This document shows positions 12,162-24,043 of a DNA stretch of 64,000 nt, piece after piece. The position numbers were made by a program, and so were the translations under genes. The stretch is from contig JANPYM010000004.1 in the NCBI GenBank assembly GCA_025890175.1, positions 1,123,134 to 1,187,133 on the forward strand, read 5' to 3'. Numbering within the stretch: position 1 is the first letter of the stretch; each line of letters begins with the position of its first letter. Source of the stretch: Ciborinia camelliae (taxonomy: Eukaryota; Ascomycota; Leotiomycetes; Helotiales; Sclerotiniaceae). The notes under the pieces are model-generated. The model made no database searches. It was not told the origin of the DNA and saw nothing but the letters and a program-made list of their open reading frames with translations.

Positions 12162-15100
12162 TTACTCCGATTGGGCCCTTGCGAGAGCTTCATGGAGAGA
12201 GGCGGGGAATCGGTATCTCAATTGACTGGTGTATGTCGTCAAGTCCATGTTTTGTTGTTTCAATTGATCAATCATCATTCGTCTCGTACCCTCATTCCCT
12301 CCATACTGAGCATTCATGAGAGAGGTTCTTTGATTATTGCAACACAAGATTGTCCACATCAATAGACTGGGTATAGTATTTGCAACCTCTTGAGAGAGAG
12401 ATGAGAATTTAGTGGCATAACTTCGTACTTCGCTCTGATTGCCCTGGGCTCTCAAGGGGAGAATATCAAGATTTCTCACAACCTGTAGTAAATTTAGTCA
12501 GCTTACGATCTATAAAAAGTCAAAGGTTGAAACTTACATCTAATGCTTCGGCCCATTGTCTGTTTTCAACAAACTCCTTGGCACGACTGATGTTCAATAA
12601 AGCCTCGCAAGCTGCACGGTTTTCTTGCTTAATCTTATTAAGATACATGCGATTATTTGAGTAAAGCTTCGTCATTATCGTAGCCAATTCGAAAGGATCA
12701 TCAACTGAGGTAAGACTGAGACTGGTATGGGCGGCCGTTCCAGATCCATCCCCAGGCCTTGGCTTGAGTGGTTGCAATCGCAAGGGACTATGACCTACAG
12801 GTACGGCAATAGCTTCGCTGAGGGCTCGGTTGAGGATGGTAACGACATTGTCATACTCCTCTGCCAAATGATATAGCAAGACTGCATCAGTCGTTCGCCC
12901 ATTATCATCCGCCACACTTCCTGCCTGTATCGTCACCGTTCTCATGAAATCATCTGCGCTGCTGAGATTGATCAGTGCCAGGCGTTCTTCAATAACTCCC
13001 GGCAAACGCTTTCCGTCTTGTCTGATGTCACCAAGCAACAAAGCGAATTCTCTGCTTTCTAAAATCAGCTCCTGGAGAGCCTCGTGGCACAATGCAACTT
13101 GTTTCAAACCGGCGTCGCCTTTAAGGTCACTATTAAAGCAGATTAGGGTGAGGTAATCCACAGCAGCACTGACGTTAGCAGCTCTAAACTCTGCAGTATA
13201 AAATCCCATCATTAAGCCATATGCTATCTGAGGCTGTTGTCTTGTAGTGTAACTTAAGAATCCACCTTCTGCGACATCTGGATCTGAGACTCGAAGTAAG
13301 CCGTAAAAGTCAAGTGCAGTTGCAAAATGAACACAGTCGGAAATACTATGGCGATAAAGCAGGTCGACTGCATCTTCGAATAAGCCTGATAGTACCAAGA
13401 GCAAAAAGTACACACTAAATGGGCCACTATTTTCATTTCCCTTAGAAAACATTCTGGCGCCAATGTCTTTAAATGTTTTTTGTACATGGGCGAGCCCGTA
13501 GGCATCGCTGGCAATTTCATCGACTCGATTTGCTTCGCGAGCAAGGACAAATTGTATCCAGATAAAGTCATCCTGGTTCTGAACAATGTTCTGATCCAAA
13601 GCTCGAGTATTGAGTTCGCAGCGACCGATCACCTTGTAGCATGCCATTCGGAAAGGATCGATAGAATTTTCTGGTGCAATTCGATTTCGCTGATTATATT
13701 CGCTTTGAATTCGATCTTGAAGGTCATGTCGCAATTTTCTATCCGGGCTATTGGCATAATCCGCAATATAGAACATGAAATTGCGGTCAATTACTCGGAA
13801 TGCATCGCGATTCTCGTTAACGTATGCATTGGCTTCTTGGACATGCCCGGATCTTAGAAGGTAGAAGACCACAGCCCACACGTAATCGTTCTCAAGAATC
13901 TGAAGAGCGGAATTATCTGTAACCAGATCTTTACGGGCTGAACGCAGGCGGACATAACCCTTGATCTTCGTAAGTGGAGTAGGTCTACCGCCCACAAGTG
14001 CTTCCCTGGGGTTTTTGGCAACCATAGCTTCTACATTCTCGAAAAACTCCTTCTCTAGATATCGAAGTGATCCACCAAGTATTCGCTTTTTCAAGTCTGC
14101 CAACTGTGTTGAGTTCGTACTGTCATCTAGGTATGCAGCTGCGAACTGCCTCTGTTTGACCGCACCGGGAAGTTGTAGTCTTTCCGGGTCAGGATCTTCA
14201 CCAACAATTTCCATCAAGCATCGGTATGCCCTGTGAACGTCCGCAGAATGTTGTTCACCACCTTGGCCTACAATAGAAGAGAATTCGTTGGCGATTGGGT
14301 AGTGAAGATTTTTTAGTCTAGCACCATTCAAGTTTTGGACTTTTTCAATGTATCGGGCCTGCTTTTCGCGAAGGAATCGGTCACTTGGACCTTGTGGCAA
14401 ACCATTCGTATCTGCCTTTTCCATATCAGTAAATAGTGCTCGGTTTCCGGCTCCTCCTGGCGCAACAGCTCCTATGACGGATCTTTGCATGCTTGATTTT
14501 CCAAAGACGCTAGCCCGTGGGGCCCCAGGCCCTTTGGATACTCCAGGAGCAAGTCCTTTGCCCCGTCTTGATCGACCAAAACCACCCATAGGTTCCGTAG
14601 CTGTACCCGCAAAACTTGCCGATGGCCCTGCTCCTTGTTCTCTTCTGGGCTTGATACCGAAATGTTCATATATCCTCTTGCGCTGTGCACTCCATTCCAT
14701 GGCAACATTCTCGACTAGGAAATCATCGAAATCACGGACAGAACGTGCCAATCCTTCAGATATCATGCTCATTGTAGTTTGTGTTTCCAGTCTCGTAAGG
14801 TATGCCTCTACGTCTGCGTCAATGGGTGGTTCTGGAGGGGGTGCCTTATCAACTCTTCCTGTAGCAGCGGCGAATAAGTTCAAATCCCTAAGTGCAGCGC
14901 CTGGATCCACGCCAGAAGCTGCTAATAGGTAATGAGCTTTGCCATCAACAGGGCCATCTTGAGTTGTGGGAGCCAGCCTCTTCATACGCTGGCGAATATC
15001 CCCCAGGCCTAATTGTAAACCCAAAGAGTCCTCATCGTGTGCCCTCTTACGACTCTTCTCCAATATGGCATCAAAATAGGCACCGCTTGTTCCATTTAGT

Positions 15101-15600
15101 TGTCTAGATTGTGCGAGAGGTTGAGGTTGTGAAGTAGGTGCGAACATTGATCCTGAAGGGTTGGGTTGTGTAGTTGTATTTCCGAACAATCCCCCGGCGT
15201 TTTGTTGCTGCGGTTGCTGCGGTTGTGCTAGAGAACTGCCAAAGAGGCCTCCAGTTGTTCCGCTTGTCGTTTGGGGTTGTGTAGTCGCACCAAAAAGCCC
15301 GCCTGTTTGTTGTGATTGTGCTGCTGGAGTTGCTCCAAGTCCTCCGAATAGACCGCCCGATCCTGAATTGGTCTGTTGTTGAGATTTAGTTGTTGATGTT
15401 CCAAAAAGACCGCCAGTCGCTTGCGGTTGACTTGTAGCTCCCATTCCACCGAACATTCCTCCTGTTGTTTGTGCCTGACTAGTACCAGTTCCCAATCCAC
15501 CAAAAAGACCTCCTGTACTAGCTCCTGTTGTCTGCGGTGCTGTGTTCACACTACCGAAGAGTGATGGCTTGCTTTGATTTGTATTCCCGAAAAGCGACAT
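12162..15600 (-). CDS. NIC96: Nucleoporin Nic96 (Nup93 family) with N-terminal FG-repeat domain
   Basis: Exons 12538-15600 and 12162-12482 give 1127 residues. The start MSLFGNTNQSK is chosen over upstream non-ATG frame. Residues 1-165 hold about ten FG motifs (SLFG, GLFGG, GMFGG, GLFG) in Gln/Thr/Ser-rich linkers. Next come GAYFDAILEKSRKR and LQLGLGDIRQRMKRL, matching the conserved linker helix that recruits the Nsp1-Nup49-Nup57 channel trimer in Nic96, and AHYLLAASGVDPGAALRDLN, resembling the second Nic96 interaction motif. The rest is the alpha-helical NIC domain (VVFYLLRSGHVQEA, DPFRMACYKVIGRCEL). It is a scaffold subunit of the nuclear pore inner ring. The spliced end, after a 55-nt intron, adds VVRNLDILPLR and the last helices. 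Confidence 0.95.
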
Positions 15601-16268
15601 TTTGACAGATTGTAAAGGGAAAAGAATTATGAATAAGAAACGAACTCCTAATGAGTAAAAGCAAATCAAGATGATGCGCTATTCAGCGCTTTTAAAGAAG
15701 AAAAAGTGAAAGCTTGGGAGAAGCTTGTAACTTTTTTTCTACAGACTTGGACGCGACTTTATTATTTTTGAAGCTGCAGGTATTGATAGAAATCAAGTTT
15801 CGCGCTAATATTTATTTATTTACAGGCTCCAGCTTCCTGCTACCCTCGAAATCTTTGATTGGCCATCTCCAAGGAAACTTTTCACTATCAACGTACAAGT
15901 ACAACCTAGTACAGGTACATACCTAGTATAGTACAGTACAGTACAGTACCCAGGCTTCGAAACGTAGGTATCAACTCGTACGTACCAATTGAGGATGTTT
16001 CTTGGTTTTTTAGAAAGGAACTTGAAAGATTTTTAGGTGTTTTGATCTCATCAGGCAGTTCAAAGAATTTTGAGATTTTCTGCATCTCTTATCATTTCTG
16101 CCTATAGGCTAGGTACCTAGGTAGGTATCTAATTCATTACTTACCCAGACCAATTCCCTCTCGTCTCAACCAGACTTTCCAACTCCAATATTTATACATC
16201 AAAGCATGAGAATACTCCATTTTTGCATCCCACCAAAACGCCAGATAGTTTTCAAAGCCAACCTTGTC
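15601..16268. other. Intergenic region with GTACA repeats
   Basis: This is the Nic96 upstream and RNase H2 downstream flank. It carries a GTACAGTACAGTACAGTAC run (about 15930-15950) and CTAGGTACCTAGGTAGGTA near 16110. I see no gene. Confidence 0.5.
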
Positions 16269-17321
16269 TTAAAAGATTTCTGTTCCTACTGAACTTCCGA
16301 ACCATGACCCAAGCTCATCCGTATCCTTATCTTTATCGGCACTGAAGAAATCAGTCAACCTGCTCGTCTCATCATCCTCCTCGATGGGCCAATCGACTTT
16401 GGCTGCGACACCTTTCAAATCCAGCATATCTTTTGTCGTTCCCCAACTAAAACGGCATTCACTGCCCCATCCGAAAATGGGATCCATGTTGCGCTTTAGC
16501 CATGCAGTTGCTCTCGCATCAGAGGGATATCCAGAACCCCAACTATCCTCAGCAGCCTCAGTCCCGCCCATTTCTTGATCTGCATCTTTGTTTACATAGC
16601 TCTCGTATAATGCCTCCAAAGCAGCATCTCTGGTAACCTTTGCACATACACTTGCGGCACTCACACATGGATACAAACTATCCGCCTTCTTCGCAACCGT
16701 AATTTGAGATGTAGGGAAGATACGTTCCAATTTCTTCTGGTATGTAACTGTGTTGCCCAGCGCATCGATATAGATCTCCTTCACGTTGACACCTTTATCC
16801 ATCACTCCTTGGATCAATGCGATAGTAGAGTCCATGGCTTGTGCATTTAGATTGTATGTTGCCGGTTTCATCATATTGGCACCAATATCCCTCGCAGACA
16901 TAACGTCGACCGCCCAGCCACATTGTGTATACAGATCTGAGTCTGGTGTGCAGAGTTTTTTCATAAGTTCGGATCGAACCGTCGGTGTAAGGACTTTACT
17001 GTCATCGAAGTGATGTTTATTTCGTAGAAGAGGGTCGGAGAGAGGTAAAGGTAAATAAAACAACCCATAAACCATTGGACCAATGACGGGACCACGACCA
17101 GCCTCATCAACCCCTAAAGCACATGCTGGACCTGGAATTGGAAGAGCATCAGGTTTCGAAGCATCGGTATTTGGTGTCGGAAGAAGTGATGGAGGAACAT
17201 CTGAATAATGTTGATATGAGGCGCCGGAGAGCAGGAGAGACTGATTTATCGAGGGTGCTATGAAAACATCAGATGCTGGAGTCTCGAGAGCAACATCTAC
17301 ATCCATTTGAGAGTCTGCCAT
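16269..17321 (-). CDS. RNH201: Ribonuclease H2 catalytic subunit A
   Basis: A single-exon gene of 350 residues. Catalytic motifs are visible: GVDEAGRGPVIGPMVYG (first acidic pair, about residue 71), the conserved DDSK after HHF, YIDALGNT (third acidic residue) and the SLYPCVSAASVCAKVTRD block with the tyrosine that senses the RNA-DNA junction. An insertion rich in acidic residues and Gly (NKDADQEMGGTEAAEDSW) separates the late helices. The enzyme removes ribonucleotides misincorporated in DNA and resolves RNA-DNA hybrids, with Rnh202 and Rnh203 in a heterotrimer. The C-terminus contains SRLTDFFSADK, which resembles a PCNA-binding box but lacks the usual glutamine. Confidence 0.96.
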   Translation of the reverse strand: MADSQMDVDVALETPASDVFIAPSINQSLLLSGASYQHYSDVPPSLLPTPNTDASKPDALPIPGPACALGVDEAGRGPVIGPMVYGLFYLPLPLSDPLLRNKHHFDDSKVLTPTVRSELMKKLCTPDSDLYTQCGWAVDVMSARDIGANMMKPATYNLNAQAMDSTIALIQGVMDKGVNVKEIYIDALGNTVTYQKKLERIFPTSQITVAKKADSLYPCVSAASVCAKVTRDAALEALYESYVNKDADQEMGGTEAAEDSWGSGYPSDARATAWLKRNMDPIFGWGSECRFSWGTTKDMLDLKGVAAKVDWPIEEDDETSRLTDFFSADKDKDTDELGSWFGSSVGTEIF

Positions 17322-17974
17322 ATCTGAGTTGTTTTTGGTAAGATGGAAAACTCTAAGGGTTTGTGGTGTTTGGCGTTCTTTTGATTGGGAATTTAAGGAA
17401 GACGCGTTTCGCGACAGGTTCGCGTACAGTACTTTTCAACTTTACAGGGGTTTTTAAAACGTTCGCTCCATTAATACAAAATCATATAGCAGCTCCCGGT
17501 GAGCCTCGTAAGTGTCGAAAATGACCGGTGAGTTCCGGTGAGCAGCTGCAGCTTTTGATTGTCCAAAACAGTATAGGAATTCTCCTGACCACCCACCCAA
17601 CATATGACTATCAACCTATAGAGTACAAACGCATGACTATGATGTTTAGTTCCAGTCTCATATCAATGGTAGATATTATACAAAGAAACCAAGAAGCCAG
17701 AAGATTTTTGCAAGATATTTCGAGGATTGGATATAATCCATTGATTCGCTATTTAGATTTCACAAGGGATGCACACATCAATGTGCATTTGACATCCATA
17801 TGAACTGCTGTCAATGAATGAGAAGCATGGTATCATCAAAAAAACCTTTAACGCTCAACTCCCCGACCAAAATGTTAGAGCATGAACCAAAATGGTCTCC
17901 CTGCCGTGTCACAAATATGACACCAAAAAAGAAAAGATCAAAAATAATCAAACACCAATTGCATTATCTGTACA
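17322..17974. other. Intergenic region upstream of RNase H2A and downstream of CENP-C
   Basis: No repeats of note and no open frame resembling a known protein. It likely holds the RNase H2A promoter and the CENP-C 3' untranslated region. Confidence 0.45.
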
Positions 17975-20089
17975 TTATTGACTTGCTGCAACAGCGCCTT
18001 CCGAGCCCCCAATTTCACAGCCCTGCGCAAAAAAGATTCTTGCTGGTTTATCATAATCGTTCGTGATGCTATAAAAATTACCTGCGCTTAATTAGTATTT
18101 TAGTAGGTGGGAGGTTCGTGTTTAATGCTTACCTCGAGGGACTTGCCACATTCCACCTTTGCCAATTCTGAAAGTGGTCCCATTGACTGAAACTTCGACT
18201 CGGCCATAGAAGACGAAAAAAACCATTTGCATTTTTCTTGAATTCTTTGGCTTTTTGATAGCGCCAGGTTCGAGATCGACCATCCCTGAACCGAAAAATG
18301 GTAATGTGAGGGTTTTCGCAAATTTGAACGAAGCATTTGGAATATCACGAGTCTTGATCGCAGCAGACGAGAAAGCGAGGTCTTCTAGCGTCTCTTCTGC
18401 ATTTTCTCCAACTTGATCTTCGGGATCCCAGGTTCGTACTGAACCTTCGATGCGACCAGGTTGAGATTCCCATTCCTCGGTTTCTGAATCTTCTTCCACT
18501 TCCTCTCGTGCCCTCTTCTTCGATTTGCCTTTGGTGGGTTTCGAAGACCTCGGCCTCGAGTGCTTTTGTTGCTCCACTTCGTCCGCACGAATGACCTCTT
18601 TGATGCTGGGCAACAAAATCTTGGCACCATGAGTTCCATCTGGTACCGTTTCATCATCATCGTATTCGACTCTTTCATTCTTCCAGTACGCAAGGGGCTT
18701 GATTGAGTTTCGGCCAGATCTTGTTCGTTGTATACCCGCTCCTGCCATTGTCGTCTCGCGTCGAAGTATGAACAGACCGTTATTTCTGGGGATAGGGGGG
18801 CCACGATGAACCTGGGGCGAGTCGACCTTAGATATTGGTGACATTTTGGGTCGTTGAGTTTTTGGTTTCGCTGCTGCTTTTGGTTTTGCTGCTGTGCTAG
18901 ATTTCAAGCCATTGCTAGGTCTTCCTGGCTTACCCTTTGTAGGTTTGGCAGCTTCGGCAGCTTCGGTAGAGCGCCGTGCTTTCTTCGCGGGTCTTTCCTC
19001 AACTACTTCCCGTTCTTCCTCTACAGCTTCGACCTGGGGAGCTGGATTCTTCGGCTTTCTGCCTCTACGCTTTGGCGCAGGCGGTTCTGGTTCTTCGATC
19101 GCCTTGCCTTTCCCTTTATTTTTGCTTACTGCTTTTCTAGGTGGGGAAGGTTCCGGTTCCGGTTCTGACTCTTCTTCTTCTTGTTCTTGTTCGACCGCAA
19201 CTTCCTCCTCGCCTATTTCTGAATTTCCCTCAAGCGCATCAACCGGAGCATCATCCTCGTCGTCATCCGGAGCATTGTATTGATTTGAATCTTCTTCGAA
19301 CTCCAACGCACTCTCGTCTTGGTTTTCCACCGCATCACTACTCGGGTCTACATTTGGTGGAGGGCGTCTTCCGGGCGACAGTCTAGTGCCATTCGTAAGG
19401 TTACCTAGTGCTGGGCGTCCTGGTTTTCCTCGTCTTTTGGAAGTACCGGTAATAGTTGACTGCTTCGTTTCAACTTCTATATCTTCAGTCGAAAAGTCCA
19501 ACTTTCGTCGAACAGGGCCGGTGTAGTCGGCTTCACTAGATCCTCCTTTATCCGGGGAAGATATGCCAAAAGATGGATTTCTACGGGCTGGCGATTGTAA
19601 GTGTGTTTTCAAGGGCGACCTTGATCTCGGTATAGGCATGGCCATTCGCGCATCTTGTCTTCGTTGGTTCAAGACTTCAGTAGGTTCCGGGGCTGTATCT
19701 AGAAACATGTCAACATCGCACATTTTTCTTGTGCATTTCGGGTCGTGTGGACATACTTTCTTCATCCATATCCATATCCTCCTCACTAGATATTGTCGCA
19801 TCTTCCAGCGCGTTTCTTCTTGATCCATTTGCGCTCCTGCCTGTTTTCACACTTTCCGGTTTATCTGGAGAGAAAAGATCATCCATTGGCTCCAATCCAT
19901 TCGCATCGCGAATTCCAGTATCTGGAAGAGTAACACCAGTTTTCCTAACCATAAGTCAATAATGCACGAACCAAATCAAGCATAAGTCACTAACCTTCCC
20001 TTGACTCCCAAGTCAAACAGATAATGATTTTCTCTATTTACACCTGTTCTTCGCCTTGCTGGAGGCGATGCGGACTGTTCAGGCGCCAT
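17975..20089 (-). CDS. MIF2: Inner kinetochore protein CENP-C/Mif2
   Basis: Exons 19995-20089, 19757-19944, 18133-19698 and 17975-18081 give 651 residues with all phases matching. The N-terminus MAPEQSASPPARRRTGVNR and the following conserved Mif2-type region (NHYLFDLGVKGRKTGVTLPD) are followed by long acidic and AT-hook-like stretches (RRGKPGRPALG, KRRGRKPKNPAPQ, KGKPGRPSNG) that probably contact DNA. The CENP-C signature RTRSGRNSIKPLAYWKNE (about 416-433) binds the CENP-A nucleosome. The C-terminal cupin dimerisation domain runs from about 550 and ends in the last exon with GNFYSITNDYDKPARIFFAQ, the typical Mif2 cupin end. The short last exon is easily missed, since reading through its 51-nt intron stops at once. 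Confidence 0.95.
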
Positions 20090-20610
20090 GTTGGAATCAA
20101 AATTGAACGCTACGCGTAAATAAATGAGATGAAAGACGCGTTTTAGTTATTGTAAATATTAAGTGTATGATATAGAATGGCTTTAAAACCATATGCGACA
20201 GTGTTACTATAGAGCTTGGTGAAGATTTAACACCTTTCAAGAATATGCGACGTGATGTAGTTTGTTGTTGAGGGGATTTGTAGATGGAAGATACCAATGC
20301 CAGATTCCTTAGTAAGTATGAGAATTGACTGAATTGAATTGAATCCCGGTTAAGTTGATCCGAAAAGGTCCGAGCTTCCCTCACTTTTTTTTTGTTAGAG
20401 AGTGGAGTGGGTTGGGTTGGGTTGATTACTAAGTAGGTAAAACAGATAGATGGGATGGGAGATGGCTAGGTAGTTGTAAATACCACCTGGGCAGCTTCCA
20501 ATATTTTGAATCTTCCGAAAACTTATAATATTTTGGTAAGTTGTTCATTTTATTTTATAGGAACTTTCAATTATAATTATAACAATCGGATGTAACTACT
20601 AGCTAAGTAG
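20090..20610. other. Intergenic region
   Basis: It contains the CENP-C promoter side and the 3' flank of the ketosamine kinase. There is a GGGTTGGGTTGGGTTG micro-repeat near 20408-20424. No gene seen. Confidence 0.45.
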
Positions 20611-21955
20611 CTACTTGTTTTTCATCAAGTTGCCTTTCCTTTCCTTTCCATACTTCTTCAGAAGTTTCCTCATAATACTCATAGCACCCCCCTTATACCC
20701 AACTCCAAAGATCGAATAATGATTCAAATGATGATACCTAAAGCATAAAATCAGTCCACAATCAAATCCAATCCAATCCAAACTCACACAATACTTTACT
20801 TACAACTCGTACAACAAACATCTATCCTCCCACTCCTCCGCCGGCTCATCTGTTCCAGATCAGGGAGTCAGTATTGCCTATCAATGAAAGGTTTTGGAGG
20901 AGAACGAGTAATCAAAGCTGCTTCAGGAAACAAATATTTGAGGAAAGGGAAAGGTATGGTTGCAGATCGGGGAACAGAATTGGGTACGAAAGCAATATGA
21001 AATTGTGAACCGATCACGTACCCTTCGGCCTAATCTCATGGTATTCTCTCCAAAAGCTCCCTCCAAACCCACCAAACATCTCCATAATCCCCGCCTCAAA
21101 CTCCGCATGTGCCCAACAAGCACTCGGGTCAAAAACCACCTCTTCAACACCGCCATCTCCAATCCGTGCTGTCCCATGATTCCCACTCCATAAATCTCCA
21201 TGCACCACCACCGGTTTGATATTTTCTCCATTCTTATCCCTCAAATGCCCATCCCCCAGCAATCTGGGAAGAACAATCTCCACCACCTCCTCGACCAAGT
21301 TCCTCAACTCCCCATCTACGCCATTGCTCGATTCTGCTTTCCTAAGGATACTTCTCAGTCTATTCTCTCCATAAAACTCCGCCCAACTCTCCCTAAACCC
21401 ATTATCTTGTGGTGTCTCTCCGCAACACGTCGTAACCGGGAATCCAAATTGTGGTTCCTTATACCCCTCTGGAATGGGTGCTGGTGTACTATGCAACTTT
21501 GCCAGTTTCTTTGCTAGTGATATGCCTGATCCGGGTTTTCCATCTCTGGGGTTGAGATCTAGGAAATCTGTTGCTAGGAAAAATCCTCCAGATTCTAAGC
21601 GTCCGTGGGCATGCGACTTTGGACAGAGAGAAGGGACAATAGAGTGGATGGCGTTGAGGGATGCGTGTTCTCCTGGTGATGAATGTGAGCACGCGATTGA
21701 CATAATACTTTTCTTCAGAAGTGGTTTCATGCGAAAGACAGATACAAAATCAATTAAAGAGTAGACGAGCATACCAGCAAACATCTCCTCACTGCCCCTC
21801 CCACCAGTTTTTACGAAGAATAACTTTTGCTTTCCATCGATTGTACCACTTATTTTGAAGGTTTCTGCAAAGCCACTTCCCCCATGCTTGGAGATCGTAG
21901 CTGTAGTTGGCAGCGAGAGAGCTCTCAAGAGAGCTGGATCGACTTTTGGAGACAT
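20611..21955 (-). CDS. Fructosamine/ketosamine 3-kinase family protein
   Basis: Exons 21775-21955, 21022-21672, 20804-20849 and 20611-20737 give 334 residues. Start MSPKVDPALLRALSLP. ATP-binding features: GGSGFAETFKI (P-loop region), FFVKTGG (Lys) and GSEEMFAGEHASL; catalytic loop VVVHGDLWSGNHG near residue 215 and the metal-binding DPSACWAHAEFEAGIMEMFG. The small third exon (46 nt) and last exon supply WEDRCLLYELYHHLNHYSIF and the basic tail. Family knowledge: these kinases phosphorylate fructosamines or ribulosamines on glycated proteins so the adduct falls off. Intron 1 (21673-21774) is 102 nt and open in frame, so retention would insert 34 residues; its ends look normal and homologues read straight across. 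Confidence 0.92.
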
Positions 21956-22191
21956 GATTGTTTTGGCGGGGTTATTCGTTGAGTAGTAACTTGGGGAAGT
22001 GAAGTGATACATACCTATTGAGAGAAGTGATATGATATGACGTAAGGGTTAGAATCCGGATCTGGTAATTCTTCGATATCTTAAGGTTCGTTTAGGAACT
22101 TAAAAGAAAACATCCCGTGAAAGTTCTATATAAAATATATACTTTTACTCATTCTAACTATACAGTCTATAGTTTTATATGTACTCAAATC

Positions 22192-24043
22192 CTAAGTTCT
22201 CCCTCTCCTAGGATCCATAGCTTCGCCCTTCTTATAATCTCTAACCTCCTTAGTCCCCATACTTCCCATACCACCCTCAATTCTCCTCTCCCAACCTCCA
22301 AGCCTAACGATCAAACAAGTTGCATTATCTCCTTCTTTACTCACTTCTGTAGCAAAACTAACAACATCCTTCGCCCCTTGCTCAGGAGTTTTTGCTTCCT
22401 TCACTACATCCACAATTTCCTGGTCAGATAATGTACCACTAACACCATCAGAAACCAAGACTAAGAAGCTGTATTCAGCTGGAGATATCTCTACGCGTCT
22501 GATTTCTGGCTCAGCCGAAACGCCAATGCGCTTAGAACGCATATCGCCGAATGCTCTCGTATTGGCCAATCCAGACATCCGCTCCTCACCAAAAGAATCG
22601 GTGACGAATGTTGCAGCATAACGTCTTAATCTACCCCCTTCAACTGGCGAACTAGGATGATGATTGGTAGTTACAGGTTTGGCCAACCCTGTCAAAGTCT
22701 CACAAAGTATTATGCGAGTATCGCCAACATGAGCGACCATAAGTGTCGAAGGAGAAGATGGATGCCAGAACGGAGTCGGCGTTGGTGTAGATATCATAGC
22801 AACCGATGCGGTTGAGCCTCCGATGAAGCGAGTAGGTCCCCCAATGCGATGCGGGGAGAAATGACGCGCAGGTTCTCCTAATATTTCATCCGCGTTTAAT
22901 GGCGAGTCAGTGTTATTGTCATCCGGGCTAGGTTTTCGCGCTTGTGCTGATATAAAATCTAAATCTGCTTTCAGAAAAGCATACATTAGGGCTGCTTCAA
23001 CGGAGATGGGTTTCCTTATTGGCTCCCCTTCCAACGAATCGTGAAGATCAAAATATTGTGGTTTGAAGCGGCGGAAATATCCACCAACAGTTATTTTCCA
23101 ATCTGAGACGAGTGCCTTCTCCAACTCAATTGCTTTGATTTTACTAGAAATCTGTTGAGATATGGGTGTTCCTGATCCATCCTCCTGCCCTTCCCTAACC
23201 ACCGTAGATGTCCCAGAATTGCTGATCTTCGCCTTCTTCTCCAGACTTGAGGGAAGTTTGAAGGTTTCTGCTGTCGACTCAATATATCTGTGCAACTCCT
23301 CCCTTAAAAAGTCACTACACTCATTTCCTCCATGCCCATCAAAAACTCCAAAGTAAAACACTTGCGGGTCTCCACTCGCACCATCTGCCGATGTACCACC
23401 ACCTGCAGTATTTTTGGAATTCGAGCGACTTAAACTTATAGGAGCCCGCTTTGCAAATGCCGGCACTTCTATTGTTCCTGCCTGATATGTATCTTCATTG
23501 TACGGTCTTGTACCACGGGAGACAGAAACCCCAAAATGGTGTTTCGCGCTTCGTAGAGGTATTCGCACAACCGTGAGTTCTCTAGATGCCCCAACATTAG
23601 ATGGAGCAGCAGCGGGAGAAGGTCCGGAACCGGTCGTATGCGGTGTTGAGGCCGATCTTGGCAATTTGTGATGCGGGCCGCTTGACCGAGAATCAGGATG
23701 AAGAGACGAAGATGGAAGATGCGTTGTGAAGTAGTCGTGAAACCATCTACTCTGTCCTTCCTGGTGTGGGCTTTTTTGTTTGCTCGATCTTCGGGTTTTG
23801 ATACGATGCCTCGGAGACGAGTGTGACGTGCTGAATGCCAGTCTGCCAACTTGTGTTACCGAATGTGGGATCGAGATTGAGGGGCATCTGCGGGTTACGG
23901 ATCCGTTGAGGAAGGTGGATATAAAGTCTGAAAATGCAGGTTAGATGCCGTGATTGAGAAGATATCGAGCAGAAAGTAGCAAACATACCATACGAATCTG
24001 CCAAGGACCAAGGGCCCCGGGCCATAGGCTTCATTCTTCCCAT
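22192..24043 (-). CDS. PTC6: PP2C-family Ser/Thr phosphatase, mitochondrial (Ptc6-like)
   Basis: Exons 23989-24043 and 22192-23927; 596 residues. The ATG at 24043 follows an in-frame stop. The first 70 residues (MGRMKPMARGPWSLADSY, then FISTFLNGSVTRRCP) are Arg/Ser-rich with almost no acidic residues, fitting a mitochondrial presequence. PP2C motifs in order: RGTRPYNEDTYQAG (metal-binding Asp region), VFYFGVFDGHGGNECSDFLR, MVAHVGDTRIILCE, GLANTRAFGDMRSKRIG, LVLVSDGVSGTLSD and EGDNATCLIVRLGG. Yeast Ptc6 acts in mitochondria on pyruvate dehydrogenase and in mitophagy; transfer of that role is inference. The gene lies upstream of the ketosamine kinase in the same orientation, separated by 236 bp. 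Confidence 0.9.

Noticed and set aside
13254..13586. Long frames overlapping Nic96 and other genes on the opposite strand or in other frames
   Set aside because: They are shadows of well-supported coding exons and show no domain of their own.
15601..15669. Upstream extension of Nic96 (MICFYSLGV...)
   Set aside because: The extension starts at a non-ATG codon and is hydrophobic leader-like sequence; MSLFG at 15600 fits the family start.
18060..18132. A stop just after the CENP-C cupin (WQVPRGKH) as the natural end
   Set aside because: A GTAAGC donor and GCGCAG acceptor add the last exon with the conserved GNFYSI...FFAQ end of the cupin.
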